64,000 bases of DNA from Stutzerimonas stutzeri. GTDB taxonomy: Bacteria > Pseudomonadota > Gammaproteobacteria > Pseudomonadales > Pseudomonadaceae. Shown here piece by piece: positions 25,292 to 34,914 of this stretch (positions are counted from its first letter, which is position 1; each line of letters opens with the position of its first letter). Under the pieces are notes generated by a model. The model worked only from the letters and a program-made list of their open reading frames with translations, made no database searches and was not told the origin of the DNA. Made by a program: the position numbers and the translations under genes. The DNA lies in the NCBI RefSeq assembly GCF_018138085.1, contig NZ_CP073105.1:1922001-1986000 (forward strand). The letters run 5' to 3'.

Positions 25292-27997
25292 ATGGTTCGG
25301 GTTCGCAATCTGGTGCTGGCAATCGCGGCTGCTACCGCGCTGACGTCCGAAATGGCTTATGCGCTGGGGCTGGGAGAGGTCACGTTAAAGTCTGCGTTGA
25401 ATCAACCGCTGGTAGCTGAAATCGAACTTCTGGATGCTAAATCACTGGCCCCAGGCGAAGTCGTGCCGGTGCTGGCATCCGCAGAGGATTTCAATCGGGC
25501 AGGTGTCGATCGCCAATACTTTCTGACGGACCTTACCTTTACCCCCGTTTTGCGCCCGGACGGCAAAAGCGTCATACGGGTGTCGTCGACCAAGCCGGTT
25601 CGCGAGCCCTACCTGAACTTCCTCATCGAGGTGATCTGGCCGAGCGGCCGGCTCCTGCGCGAATACACCCTGCTGCTCGATCCGCCGCTCTATTCTCCTG
25701 AAATTGCAGCCGCGGTCGCACCGCAGTTACCGATTGCGGCACCCGTATCTCGTCCGGCTGCCCCGCGAGCGACGCCGCCAGCCGTGCAGTTGCCTTCCGG
25801 CGGTTCCAGTCAGCAGGGCGAGCAATACAAGGTCACGCCGAACGATACGCTCTGGGAGATCGCCGAGCGCGCACGGCAGGGCGGCACCGTGCATCAGACC
25901 ATGCTGGCCATTCAGGATCTGAACCCGAACGCCTTCATTGGCGGCAACATCAATCGAATGAAGAATGGCCAGGTGTTGCGCCTGCCAAATGCCGAGCAAA
26001 TTGGCCGTCGCTCCCAGGCCGAGGCCATCCAGCAGGTGGCGCAGCAAAATGCCAGCTGGCGACAGGCAGCGGCTGCGCCGGCTGGTGCTCGCCAACTCGA
26101 CGCTACGCAGCGTGGCTCGGCCGGCGCTGCGCCAACCCGTAGTGAGCAGGGCGATAGTCTACGCCTGGTTGCGCCGGAAACCGGCAAGTCCACCGCCGGT
26201 AGCGAGGCAGGTGCCGCAGACGAGTCTCGAGCGCTGCGTGACAAGCTCGCGCTCACCGAGGAGAGCCTCGACTCCAGTCGCCGTGAGAATCTGGACCTCA
26301 AGGATCGCCTCAACGATTTGCAAAGCCAGCTGGACAAGCTGCAGCGCCTGATGCAGCTCAAGGATGATCAGCTTGCCAAGTTGCAGGCTCAGTTGGCGAC
26401 TGGCGCGGAGTCGGATGCAGGCGCAGCGGCGCCGTCCGGTTCGGTCGAAGGCAGTGTTGATGAAGCGGCCGCGACGCCGAGCACGAACGAGGCGGCATCC
26501 GAGCCAGTGAAGCCTGAAGCTGCAGCCGACGCCCCTGCAGCGCAGAAACCCGCGGAACCGGCAGAGAAGCCCGTTGCGAAGGCGCCAGCAGCTCCGGCGC
26601 CGGCAGTTACCGAGGCGCCTGCTCAGTCGGAACCCGATAGTTACATCGATGAGCTGTTAGGCAATCCTATTCTGCTCGGTGTGCTGGGTGGCAGTGCTTT
26701 GCTGCTTCTGCTGGTCGGATTGATGGCACTGTCTCGCCGCAACGCGATGAAGGAGGCCGAGCTGCAGGAGAGCCTGCTCGCCGATGAGTCTCCAGATACC
26801 TTCTACGTGGAACAGCAAGACTCCTCCCAAGTCGAGCCGCTCGATCAGGGGGCTGTGCCGGTTGCGGAGCAGACTGCTGATCCGCTTGCCGGCGTGAGCA
26901 GCGATCCATTGGCGGAAGCCGACATCTACATCGCCTACGGACGCTTCAACCAGGCTGCGGATCTGCTGCAGAACGCCCTGAATGACGAGCCGCAGCGCAG
27001 CGATCTGCGGTTGAAGCTCATGGAGGTCTATGCCGAACTCGGCGATCGTGACGGCTTCGCTCGTCAGGAAGCCGAGCTTCGGGAGATCGGCGGATCCGCG
27101 ACGGCGATCGAGCAGATCAAGGCTCGCTACCCTGCAATCGCAGCTGCGGCAGGTGCCGGTTTCGTGGCCGCCGCGTCGGCGGGCAATGATGACTTCGATA
27201 GTCTCAACCTGGACGACCTGGAGCTTGACGAGCCTGCCGCTGCCAACGCGGAAGCTGCTGAGAATTCTTTCGACCTGAACCTGGACGACCTGGAACTGGA
27301 CGATGGGCTGACAGACAATGCGCTCGCGCCGACCGACGACAGCACCTCGGGGCTGGAGTCGTTCAATTTCGATGAGCTCAATCTGGAAGCCGCTTCTCAG
27401 GAGCAGACCGAGAATGACTTCTCGTTCGATCTGGACGAGCCCAAGTCGGATCCGACGTCGTTGGAAGACGAGCTGGCCGGCTTCTCGCTCGACCTGGATG
27501 ATGAGCCTACCGTTGCACTCGATGAGCAACCCGCCGCAAGCCTGAACCAGCCGCCTGTTTCGGAAACCTCCGAGCAGACCGACGATTTCGATTTCGGCTT
27601 GTCCGAGCCCGCGCAACCGGCAGACATGCCGGACGAGTTCGATCTGTCGCTGGATGACGAAGTTGGCGAGCCTGCTCGTCCGGACGCCTTCTCGTCCGAG
27701 CTGGAGGAGGTCGAGGCCGAGCTTGACGATCTGTCCCGCGATTTGGCCGAGCCGCTGGATCAGCCGACGGCTGCCGACGCTGGGGAGGAGCCCGTAGCAC
27801 CAGTATCCGACGCGCTCGACGAGGACTTCGATTTCTTCGCCGATACGGATGAGACCACCACGAAGTTGGACCTCGCCCGTGCCTACATCGACATGGGGGA
27901 CGCGGAAGGCGCCCGCGATATTCTTGATGAGGTGATGAGCGAGGGGAGCGACAGCCAGCAGCAGGAGGCGCGCGACATGCTCGCTAAGCTCGCCTGA
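25292..27997 (+). CDS. fimV: FimV, peptidoglycan-binding hub of type IV pili and polarity
   Basis: A 901-residue inner-membrane protein. It has a signal peptide (1-24), a conserved FimV N-terminal domain with a LysM-type peptidoglycan-binding motif (YKVTPNDTLWEIAERA, about 178-236), a coiled coil (about 310-370), a Pro/Ala/Glu-rich linker and one transmembrane helix (about 455-480). A long acidic cytoplasmic region contains DLNLDDLELDD-type repeats (630-675) and ends in the conserved TPR-like FimV C-terminal motif (TKLDLARAYIDMGDAEGARD, 855-900). FimV places type IV pilus, cyclic AMP and type II secretion components at cell poles. truA follows after two bases. Confidence 0.96.
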   Translation: MVRVRNLVLAIAAATALTSEMAYALGLGEVTLKSALNQPLVAEIELLDAKSLAPGEVVPVLASAEDFNRAGVDRQYFLTDLTFTPVLRPDGKSVIRVSSTKPVREPYLNFLIEVIWPSGRLLREYTLLLDPPLYSPEIAAAVAPQLPIAAPVSRPAAPRATPPAVQLPSGGSSQQGEQYKVTPNDTLWEIAERARQGGTVHQTMLAIQDLNPNAFIGGNINRMKNGQVLRLPNAEQIGRRSQAEAIQQVAQQNASWRQAAAAPAGARQLDATQRGSAGAAPTRSEQGDSLRLVAPETGKSTAGSEAGAADESRALRDKLALTEESLDSSRRENLDLKDRLNDLQSQLDKLQRLMQLKDDQLAKLQAQLATGAESDAGAAAPSGSVEGSVDEAAATPSTNEAASEPVKPEAAADAPAAQKPAEPAEKPVAKAPAAPAPAVTEAPAQSEPDSYIDELLGNPILLGVLGGSALLLLLVGLMALSRRNAMKEAELQESLLADESPDTFYVEQQDSSQVEPLDQGAVPVAEQTADPLAGVSSDPLAEADIYIAYGRFNQAADLLQNALNDEPQRSDLRLKLMEVYAELGDRDGFARQEAELREIGGSATAIEQIKARYPAIAAAAGAGFVAAASAGNDDFDSLNLDDLELDEPAAANAEAAENSFDLNLDDLELDDGLTDNALAPTDDSTSGLESFNFDELNLEAASQEQTENDFSFDLDEPKSDPTSLEDELAGFSLDLDDEPTVALDEQPAASLNQPPVSETSEQTDDFDFGLSEPAQPADMPDEFDLSLDDEVGEPARPDAFSSELEEVEAELDDLSRDLAEPLDQPTAADAGEEPVAPVSDALDEDFDFFADTDETTTKLDLARAYIDMGDAEGARDILDEVMSEGSDSQQQEARDMLAKLA

Positions 27998-27999
27998 CC

Positions 28000-28863
28000 A
28001 TGACCGAAGCAGTACCTGAAGCGGCAGCCTCCTCGGCTGCCGTTGACGTTTTCAGAATTGCACTCGGGGTCGAGTACAAGGGCTCTCGTTATCGTGGATT
28101 CCAGCGCCAGCGCGACGGCGTGCCGTCCATACAGCTCTCGTTGGAAAATGCACTGAGCAAAGTTGCGGGCGGGCACCCGGTAGTCCTGAGCTGTGCTGGG
28201 CGCACCGATGCACTTGTTCATGCCTGTGCGCAGGTTGTGCATTTCGATACGCCAGTCACGCGCTCCATGCATGCCTGGGTCATGGGTGCCAACATGAACT
28301 TGCCGGGTGACATCAGCGTGACCTGGGCGAAGGAAATGCCCAGGACCTTCGATGCACGTTTCAGCGCCATGGCGCGCCGTTATCGTTACGTGATCTACAA
28401 CGACCAGATCCGCCCAGCCCACCTCGCCGAAGAGGTGACCTGGAATCACCGTCCGCTGGATATCTCGCGTATGCGCGAGGCGGCCAAGGCGTTCGTTGGA
28501 ACCCATGATTTCAGCGCCTTCAGGGCACGTCAGTGCCAGGCGAAATCACCGATCAAGACCATCCATCATTTCGAGCTGCTCGAGCACGGCCGGCTTATCG
28601 TGATCGACGTTCGCGCCAACGCCTTTCTGCATCATATGGTGCGTAATTTCGCTGGCGTGCTGATGACCATAGGCGCGGGCGAACGGCCCGTTGAGTGGGC
28701 GCGAGAGGTATTGGAGTCGCGCGTGAGGCGAACCGGTGGCGTGACGGCGCACCCCTATGGGCTGTATCTCGTTCAAGTCGATTATCCCGAGCAGTTCCAG
28801 TTGCCCGAACGTTATCTCGGACCCCATTTCCTGTCCGGTCTGCCGGACGTCAGGTGTTCCTGA
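28000..28863 (+). CDS. truA: tRNA pseudouridine(38-40) synthase
   Basis: A 287-residue TruA that isomerises uridines in the anticodon arm. The start of the fold is VEYKGSRYRGFQRQ. The catalytic aspartate is in AGRTDALVHACAQVVHF near residue 70, and RRYRYVIYN and AFLHHMVRNFAGVL are conserved. The family motif is usually RTDAGVHA; here leucine replaces the glycine, close to the catalytic aspartate. ATG 28000 lies two bases after the fimV stop, so translation is coupled. The next gene, trpF, lies 135 bp on. Confidence 0.95.
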   Translation: MTEAVPEAAASSAAVDVFRIALGVEYKGSRYRGFQRQRDGVPSIQLSLENALSKVAGGHPVVLSCAGRTDALVHACAQVVHFDTPVTRSMHAWVMGANMNLPGDISVTWAKEMPRTFDARFSAMARRYRYVIYNDQIRPAHLAEEVTWNHRPLDISRMREAAKAFVGTHDFSAFRARQCQAKSPIKTIHHFELLEHGRLIVIDVRANAFLHHMVRNFAGVLMTIGAGERPVEWAREVLESRVRRTGGVTAHPYGLYLVQVDYPEQFQLPERYLGPHFLSGLPDVRCS

Positions 28864-28998
28864 GCCAGGGCTGCGGGTTCGGCGACGGTAGCGGCGCAGT
28901 GCCGCAGCGGTCGGCTTTGCCGGCATACCACGTGATGCAGGTTGCAGCTGTCGGCGCTTTTGTTACCATCCGGGGTCTTCTGTCGCAGGTGCCTGCCG

Positions 28999-29622
28999 TT
29001 GCCTATCGTTCGTAGCAAGATTTGTGGAGTCACTCGGGTCGAGGACGCGCTTGTTGCGGCCGAAGCCGGGGCAGACGCGATCGGCCTGGTGTTCTACGGC
29101 AAAAGTCCGCGGGCGGTGAGCGTTCAGCAAGCCCGCGCCATCGTCGCTGCCTTGCCGCCATTCGTCACGACGGTTGGTCTGTTCGTCAACGCGTCGCGCT
29201 GCGAACTCAACGAAATACTCGATGCCGTACCGCTGGATGCGCTTCAGTTTCATGGCGATGAGCAACCCGCGGACTGCGAGGGGTTCCATCGTCGCTGGTA
29301 CAAGGCCTTGCGAGTCAAGGCGGGGGACGATATTCGCGCCCAGGCCGCTCGCTATGTCGGGGCGAGTGCCATTCTGCTCGACACCTTCGTCGCTGGCGTT
29401 CCCGGAGGGACGGGTGAAATATTCGACTGGTCGTTGATTCCCGCAGATTTGCCCAAACCGCTCATTCTCGCGGGAGGCTTGACGCCAGGGAACGTTCGCC
29501 AGGCAATCGCCGAGGTTCGGCCTTTCGCCGTGGATGTAAGTGGGGGGGTCGAGCTGAGCAAGGGCATCAAGGACGCCGCGAGCGTGCACGAATTCGTTCG
29601 GCAGGTAAGAGCAGCGATGTGA
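28999..29622 (+). CDS. trpF: Phosphoribosylanthranilate isomerase
   Basis: A 207-residue TIM barrel catalysing the Amadori rearrangement in tryptophan synthesis. The general-base cysteine is in [15 protein letters not shown], the general-acid aspartate in ILLDTFVAG, and the phosphate-binding loops are [21 protein letters not shown] and DVSGGVE. The frame is open from an ATG at 28942, but the family begins a few residues before KICG. I therefore favour TTG 28999 (giving MPIVRSK), with CAGGTG upstream. Start uncertain; identity secure. In its usual Pseudomonas place between truA and accD. Confidence 0.95.
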   Translation: MPIVRSKICGVTRVEDALVAAEAGADAIGLVFYGKSPRAVSVQQARAIVAALPPFVTTVGLFVNASRCELNEILDAVPLDALQFHGDEQPADCEGFHRRWYKALRVKAGDDIRAQAARYVGASAILLDTFVAGVPGGTGEIFDWSLIPADLPKPLILAGGLTPGNVRQAIAEVRPFAVDVSGGVELSKGIKDAASVHEFVRQVRAAM

Positions 29623-29844
29623 CGAACCGAGGGTCATTGCCGTCCAGTTACCATTCGCTGGATTGGCGTACCCGCCATTGATGCCCGTCCGTTACCTGAC
29701 GGTTGGGCAAGTTTCAGCGACAGCCCCAATGGGCCAGCGCCTACGCGATGCAGTGAGCTCCGACTGGAGACCGGTCGCAACGATGAATTTGCCGGTGCGT
29801 GCAGTCGCTACGCGCAGGACTGACAAGCTGTGGAGAATAAAAGC

Positions 29845-30738
29845 ATGAGCAACTGGCTGGTAGACAAGCTGATCCCCTCGATCATGCGCTCGGAAACGCA
29901 GAAGAGCTCCGTGCCAGAAGGCCTGTGGCACAAATGTCCGTCCTGCGAGGCGGTCCTGTATCGCCCGGAACTGGAAAAGACGCTGGATGTGTGCCCGAAG
30001 TGCCAGCATCACATGCGTATCGATGCGCGTACGCGTCTGGATATCTTCCTCGACAAAGACGGACGCGAAGAGATTGGAGCTGACCTCGAGCCTGTCGACC
30101 GACTGAAATTCCGTGACAGCAAGAAATACAAGGATCGTCTCTCAGCAGCGCAGAAGCAGACCGGTGAGAAGGATGCACTGATCGCCATGCGCGGGACCCT
30201 GATGCAATCGCCGGTGGTGGCCTGTGCGTTCGAGTTTTCCTTCATGGGTGGCTCGATGGGTGCGATCGTAGGCGAGCGTTTCGTCCGTGCGGCCAATGTC
30301 GCGCTTGAGCAGCGCTGCCCGCTGGTCTGCTTCGCGGCATCGGGTGGAGCGCGCATGCAGGAGGCGCTGATCTCGCTGATGCAGATGGCCAAGACCTCCG
30401 CCGTGCTGGCCCGTATGCGCGAAGAGGGCTTGCCCTTCATTTCGGTGCTGACTGATCCGGTCTACGGGGGCGTATCGGCGAGTCTGGCCATGCTGGGTGA
30501 CGTCATCGTGGCTGAGCCAAAGGCGCTGATTGGCTTCGCAGGCCCACGCGTGATCGAGCAGACGGTGCGCGAAAAGCTCCCGGAAGGGTTCCAGCGCAGC
30601 GAATTTCTGCTCGATCACGGCGCCATTGATCTGATCGTCCCGCGTTCCGAGCTGCGTGCCCGGCTGGCGCGGCTTCTCGCTCAACTGCAACACCGACCGA
30701 CCCCGGCCGAGCCGGCACGGGTAACGGCTAGCGCATGA
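29845..30738 (+). CDS. accD: Acetyl-CoA carboxylase carboxyltransferase subunit beta
   Basis: A 297-residue subunit that, with AccA, moves the carboxyl group from biotin to acetyl-CoA to make malonyl-CoA. The N-terminal zinc ribbon is seen as KCPSCEAV and VCPKCQHH. The crotonase-fold core includes [29 protein letters not shown] and [17 protein letters not shown] 29845 has GTGGAG upstream; an ATG at 29830 reads into a weaker context. Its stop overlaps the folC start as ATGA, so the two are coupled. Confidence 0.98.
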   Translation: MSNWLVDKLIPSIMRSETQKSSVPEGLWHKCPSCEAVLYRPELEKTLDVCPKCQHHMRIDARTRLDIFLDKDGREEIGADLEPVDRLKFRDSKKYKDRLSAAQKQTGEKDALIAMRGTLMQSPVVACAFEFSFMGGSMGAIVGERFVRAANVALEQRCPLVCFAASGGARMQEALISLMQMAKTSAVLARMREEGLPFISVLTDPVYGGVSASLAMLGDVIVAEPKALIGFAGPRVIEQTVREKLPEGFQRSEFLLDHGAIDLIVPRSELRARLARLLAQLQHRPTPAEPARVTASA

Positions 30739-32039
30739 CCGCGCGGAGCCTGCAGGATTGGCTCGAATACCTCGAGCAACTGCACCCGACCGCTATCGAC
30801 ATGGGGCTCGATCGCTGCCGTGAGGTGGCGGCGAGGCTCGGGCTTACGCGCCCGGCGCCTCAGGTCGTAACGGTTACCGGGACCAACGGCAAGGGATCGA
30901 CTTGCGCGTTTGTCGCCGAGCTGTTGATCGGGCAGGGCAAGACGGTGGGCGTGTACAGCTCACCGCATCTGTTGCGCTACAACGAGCGCGTACGTATCAA
31001 CGGAGTCGACGCTAGTGATGACGCGTTGTGCGAAGCCTTCGAGGCGGTAGAGCGTGCCCGTGGCTCGATCACCCTGACGTATTTCGAAATGGGAACCTTG
31101 GCTGCCTTCTGGCTCTTCGAGCGAGAAGGGCTGGACGCCGTGGTGCTGGAGGTCGGCCTGGGAGGGCGCCTCGATGCGGTGAACCTGATCGATGCCGACG
31201 TGGCGGTGGTCACCAATATCGGTCTCGACCATGCGGAGTGGCTCGGCACCACGCGTGAGAGCGTGGCATTCGAGAAGGCTGGCATCTTTCGCTCTGCAAC
31301 ACCTGCCGTATGCGGCGATCCCGAGCCGCCCGAGTCAATGCTGGCCAGTGCTGCTCAGAGCGCTGTGCCGTTGCTTGTGCGGGGCCGCGATTTCGATCTG
31401 GAGCGCAGCACGGACAGTTGGCACTGGCGAGGCAAGGACCGTTCCGGTCGGCCGCTGGAACTGCGCGATCTGCCGATGCTCACCTTGCCATTGGAGAATG
31501 CGGCGGTGGCGTTGCAGGCGTTCGCATTAATCGAACCGTTCGGGGAACCGGAGCGCCTGATTGAGGCGCTCAGGCGCACCCGTGTCACTGGGCGGCTGGA
31601 TAGCCGAACGATTCGCTGGCAAGGTCGCGAGCTGCTGATATTGCTCGATGTCGGGCACAACCCGCATGCGGCGGCCTACCTTGCTCAACATTTACAAAGG
31701 ACGCCTGGTCCCGGGCGCCGCCTCGCTGTTTTCGGCCTGTTGGCTGACAAGGACTTGCCTGGTGTGATCGACGAGCTAGTGCCTGTCCTCGATTCCTGGG
31801 CGGTTGCGCCGCTACGCAGTCCACGTTCGCGCGGTGCCGACGATTTGAGTTCGGCATTGAAGGAACGCGACGCGGAGGTCACTATCTACCCGGACATCGC
31901 GCAGGCGCTCGAGGGGCAGTGCAATCAGGCGACCAAGGGCGACCAGATTGTACTGTTTGGATCTTTTTATTGCGTAGCCGAAGCGCTGGCCTGGCTGGAC
32001 CGGTACGCATCGAGTGGAGGGCAGGTTCTTGGTGGATAA
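30735..32039 (+). CDS. folC: Bifunctional folylpolyglutamate/dihydrofolate synthase
   Basis: A 434-residue Mur-ligase-family enzyme adding glutamate to folates and to dihydropteroate. The ATP loop is [19 protein letters not shown], the omega-loop region [17 protein letters not shown], and the metal-site segment [17 protein letters not shown], with the C-terminal domain from about 290 ([15 protein letters not shown]). It starts inside the accD stop (ATGA), and its own end overlaps the start of the SPOR protein. Confidence 0.97.
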   Translation: MTARSLQDWLEYLEQLHPTAIDMGLDRCREVAARLGLTRPAPQVVTVTGTNGKGSTCAFVAELLIGQGKTVGVYSSPHLLRYNERVRINGVDASDDALCEAFEAVERARGSITLTYFEMGTLAAFWLFEREGLDAVVLEVGLGGRLDAVNLIDADVAVVTNIGLDHAEWLGTTRESVAFEKAGIFRSATPAVCGDPEPPESMLASAAQSAVPLLVRGRDFDLERSTDSWHWRGKDRSGRPLELRDLPMLTLPLENAAVALQAFALIEPFGEPERLIEALRRTRVTGRLDSRTIRWQGRELLILLDVGHNPHAAAYLAQHLQRTPGPGRRLAVFGLLADKDLPGVIDELVPVLDSWAVAPLRSPRSRGADDLSSALKERDAEVTIYPDIAQALEGQCNQATKGDQIVLFGSFYCVAEALAWLDRYASSGGQVLGG

Positions 32040-32655
32040 GGGATTGCTGCAGCGTATCGTCGGTGCGCTAGTGCTCGTTGCGCTGGCGGTGATTTTTGTT
32101 CCTATGCTGTTCAACCGTGAGGATGCCGGTCGGCAGGTCACCGTGGATGCGCCGCCGATGCCGGAGACCCCGGCTGCGCCGGTGATCGAGACGCAGCCTG
32201 TCGAAGTGCCCGAGCCAGACGCGGAGCCGTTCCCTGAAGAGTATGAAATCGTCGAGGAGGGACGGGTAGCCGAGCCCAGTGCACCTGCCGAGCCCAGCCC
32301 GGCCAAGCCCGAGTCGGCTCCGGCAGCGTCCGAGCCGGCGCCTGCTGAGGCGGTGCAGCCAGCGCCACCAGCGGCGACGGCTGCGCCTGAGGAGAAGCAT
32401 CTGGACGCGGCAAACCTGCCGGTCAGTTGGTCGGTGCAGCTCGCCAGCCTGTCTAGCCGCGAGAACGCCGACAAGCTCCAGACGACGTTGCGCTCTCAGG
32501 GCTATAACGCCTACATACGCACCGCGGACGGGATGAATCGCGTCTTCGTCGGTCCGTTGGTCGAGCGGGCCGAGGCCGACCGTCTACGTGATCAATTGCA
32601 GCGGCAGCAGAAGTTGAACGGCTTCGTTGTACGCTTCAAGCCGGAGCAGGGCTGA
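32032..32655 (+). CDS. dedD: DedD-like SPOR domain cell-division protein
   Basis: A 207-residue bitopic protein with an N-terminal transmembrane helix (LLQRIVGALVLVALAVIFVP, about 4-23), a Pro/Glu/Ala-rich periplasmic linker (about 35-125) and a SPOR domain (about 130-207: WSVQLASLSSRENADKLQ, then NRVFVGPLVERAEADRLRDQ). SPOR domains bind glycan strands lacking stem peptides at the septum. GTG 32032, with GGAGGG upstream, overlaps the folC stop; an earlier GTG at 32014 is less likely. The SPOR domain is strikingly similar to the tail of the secretin at 36312-38582. Confidence 0.9.
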   Translation: MDKGLLQRIVGALVLVALAVIFVPMLFNREDAGRQVTVDAPPMPETPAAPVIETQPVEVPEPDAEPFPEEYEIVEEGRVAEPSAPAEPSPAKPESAPAASEPAPAEAVQPAPPAATAAPEEKHLDAANLPVSWSVQLASLSSRENADKLQTTLRSQGYNAYIRTADGMNRVFVGPLVERAEADRLRDQLQRQQKLNGFVVRFKPEQG

Positions 32656-32706
32656 GCACAGGCGCCCAGACAGAGCGCCAGCGTTTTTCCCGTGTCTGCC
32701 GAGAGC

Positions 32707-32735
32707 TTACTCCGGGGCGGGGGCTCTGCTAAAAT
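32707..32735 (+). promoter_or_regulatory. Candidate cvpA-purF promoter (extended -10)
   Basis: TGC-TAAAAT (32727-32735) is an extended -10; TTACTC lies 17 bases upstream as a weak -35. The start site would be close to 32742, about 24 nt before the cvpA GTG. Confidence 0.4.
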
Positions 32736-32765
32736 ACGCCGCCTTTCTCCTTAGCAGGAAACCAC

Positions 32766-33278
32766 GTGACGCTCACTTGGGTCGATTGGGCGTTTATCGC
32801 CGTTGTGGTCATTTCCAGTCTGATCAGTCTGAGGCGCGGCTTCGTCAAGGAAGCGCTCTCGCTGCTCACCTGGATCGTTGCCGGCGTTATCGCCTGGATG
32901 TTCGGCGGTGCGTTATCTCATTATCTTGCTGACTACATCAGCACCCCTTCCTTCCAGGTGATCGCGGCGTGCGCCATCCTCTTCGTTTTGACTCTGCTGG
33001 TTGGCGCGCTGATCAACTTTCTCATCGGTGAGCTGGTTCGCGTCACCGGTTTGTCCGGGACGGATCGCTTCCTTGGCATGGTGTTCGGGGCAGCTCGCGG
33101 CGGATTGCTGGTGGTGGTGTTGGTCGGGCTACTCAGCCTTGCACCGGTCCAGCAGGACCCTTGGTGGCGTGAATCGACGCTGTTACCGCATTTTCTTCTG
33201 GTTGCCGATTGGTCGAAGAACCTGATTCTCGGGTTTGGCAGCCAGTGGGTCGCCGGCTCGCTCGATGCGTCGGGCTGA
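32766..33278 (+). CDS. cvpA: CvpA family membrane protein
   Basis: A 170-residue inner-membrane protein with four hydrophobic segments (about 8-25, 32-55, 65-90, 100-123) and the family start DWAFIAVVVISSLISLRRGFVKEAL. GTG 32766 follows AGGA. CvpA is needed for colicin V production and bile or envelope-stress tolerance in enterobacteria; its molecular role is unclear. It lies 82 bp before purF, a pairing conserved in many gammaproteobacteria. Confidence 0.95.
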   Translation: MTLTWVDWAFIAVVVISSLISLRRGFVKEALSLLTWIVAGVIAWMFGGALSHYLADYISTPSFQVIAACAILFVLTLLVGALINFLIGELVRVTGLSGTDRFLGMVFGAARGGLLVVVLVGLLSLAPVQQDPWWRESTLLPHFLLVADWSKNLILGFGSQWVAGSLDASG

Positions 33279-33360
33279 CCTGAGTCTTATTCAACGGCCG
33301 TGTCGGGGTCTGTAAGCCAGCCACGTCCGGACAGTCTGTACCAACTGAGAGGTTCCTTGC

Positions 33361-34866
33361 ATGTGTGGCATCGTCGGCATTGTCGGTAAGTCGAACGTCA
33401 ACCAGGCGTTGTATGACGCGCTTACCGTATTGCAACACCGTGGGCAGGATGCAGCCGGAATCGTGACCAGCGACGGCGGCAAGCTGTTTCTACGCAAGGA
33501 CAATGGGTTGGTCCGGGACGTCTTTCAGCAACGTCACATGCAGCGTCTGGTCGGTAACATGGGGATCGGTCATGTGCGTTACCCCACCGCGGGCAGCTCC
33601 AGTTCGGCGGAGGCTCAGCCATTCTACGTGAACTCACCCTACGGCATCACCTTGGCGCATAACGGCAATCTGACCAATGTCGATCAGTTGACCAAGGAAA
33701 TCTACGAATCCGATCTGCGCCACGTGAACACCAACTCCGATTCCGAGGTGCTGCTCAACGTGTTCGCCCACGAGCTGGCCGTGCGCGGCAAGCTGCAGCC
33801 CACCGAAGAGGACGTGTTCGCCGCGGTGGCCAAGGTGCACGAGCGTTGCGTCGGCGGCTACGCGGTGGTGGCCATGGTGACCGGCTACGGCATCGTCGGC
33901 TTCCGTGATCCGCACGCTATTCGTCCGATCGTCTTTGGTCAGCGCCACACCGATCAGGGCGTCGAATACATGATCGCGTCGGAAAGCGTTGCGCTGGACG
34001 TGCTGGGCTTCTCGCTGATCCGCGACCTGGCGCCGGGTGAAGCGGTCTACATCACGGCCGACGGCAAACTGCATACCCGCCAGTGCGCACCGAACCCGCA
34101 CTATGCGCCCTGCATTTTCGAGCATGTCTATCTGGCGCGCTCCGATTCCCTGATGGATGGCGTTTCGGTGTACAAGGCGCGCTTGCGCATGGGTGAGAAG
34201 CTGGCGGACAAGATTCTGCGTGAGCGCCCGGATCACGACATCGATGTCGTGATTCCGATTCCGGACACCAGCCGCACGGCGGCGCTGGAGCTGGCTAACC
34301 GCCTGGGTGTCAAGTTCCGCGAAGGTTTCGTCAAGAATCGCTACATCGGCCGGACGTTCATCATGCCGGGCCAGGCGGCACGCAAGAAGTCCGTGCGCCA
34401 GAAGCTCAATGCCATCGATCTGGAGTTCCGCGGCAAGAACGTCATGCTGGTGGACGACTCCATCGTTCGCGGTACGACCTGCAAGCAGATCATCCAGATG
34501 GCCCGCGAAGCGGGGGCGAAGAACGTTTATTTCTGTTCCGCCGCGCCTGCTGTCCGGTATCCGAACGTCTATGGCATCGACATGCCCAGTGCGCACGAGC
34601 TCATCGCGCACAACCGTAGCACTGAAGAGGTCGCGGAACTGATCGGGGCCGACTGGCTGATCTATCAGGACCTGCCTGATCTGATCGACGCCGTTGGCGG
34701 CGGTAAGGTCAAGATCGAGAACTTCGACTGCGCGGTGTTCGACGGCAAATACGTAACGGGCGATATCGACGATGCCTATCTGCACAAGATCGAGCAGGCC
34801 CGAAACGATGTGAGCAAGCACAAGAGCGTTGCCGGCAGTGCCATCATCGACCTGTATAACAACTAA
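33361..34866 (+). CDS. purF: Amidophosphoribosyltransferase
   Basis: A 501-residue first enzyme of purine synthesis. It is an Ntn-hydrolase: the mature protein starts at the nucleophile Cys2 (MCGIVGIVG), and the glutaminase domain runs to about 240 with [12 protein letters not shown] and AHNGNLTN. The phosphoribosyltransferase domain carries the PRPP loop [13 protein letters not shown] and [16 protein letters not shown]. No propeptide or iron-sulfur cysteines are seen, so it is the E. coli type. It probably shares the transcript of cvpA. Confidence 0.98.
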   Translation: MCGIVGIVGKSNVNQALYDALTVLQHRGQDAAGIVTSDGGKLFLRKDNGLVRDVFQQRHMQRLVGNMGIGHVRYPTAGSSSSAEAQPFYVNSPYGITLAHNGNLTNVDQLTKEIYESDLRHVNTNSDSEVLLNVFAHELAVRGKLQPTEEDVFAAVAKVHERCVGGYAVVAMVTGYGIVGFRDPHAIRPIVFGQRHTDQGVEYMIASESVALDVLGFSLIRDLAPGEAVYITADGKLHTRQCAPNPHYAPCIFEHVYLARSDSLMDGVSVYKARLRMGEKLADKILRERPDHDIDVVIPIPDTSRTAALELANRLGVKFREGFVKNRYIGRTFIMPGQAARKKSVRQKLNAIDLEFRGKNVMLVDDSIVRGTTCKQIIQMAREAGAKNVYFCSAAPAVRYPNVYGIDMPSAHELIAHNRSTEEVAELIGADWLIYQDLPDLIDAVGGGKVKIENFDCAVFDGKYVTGDIDDAYLHKIEQARNDVSKHKSVAGSAIIDLYNN

Positions 34867-34914
34867 TCGCCAAAATCCGGTGGCATTGCCGCCTCGAATC
34901 AGGTGGAAACGACT

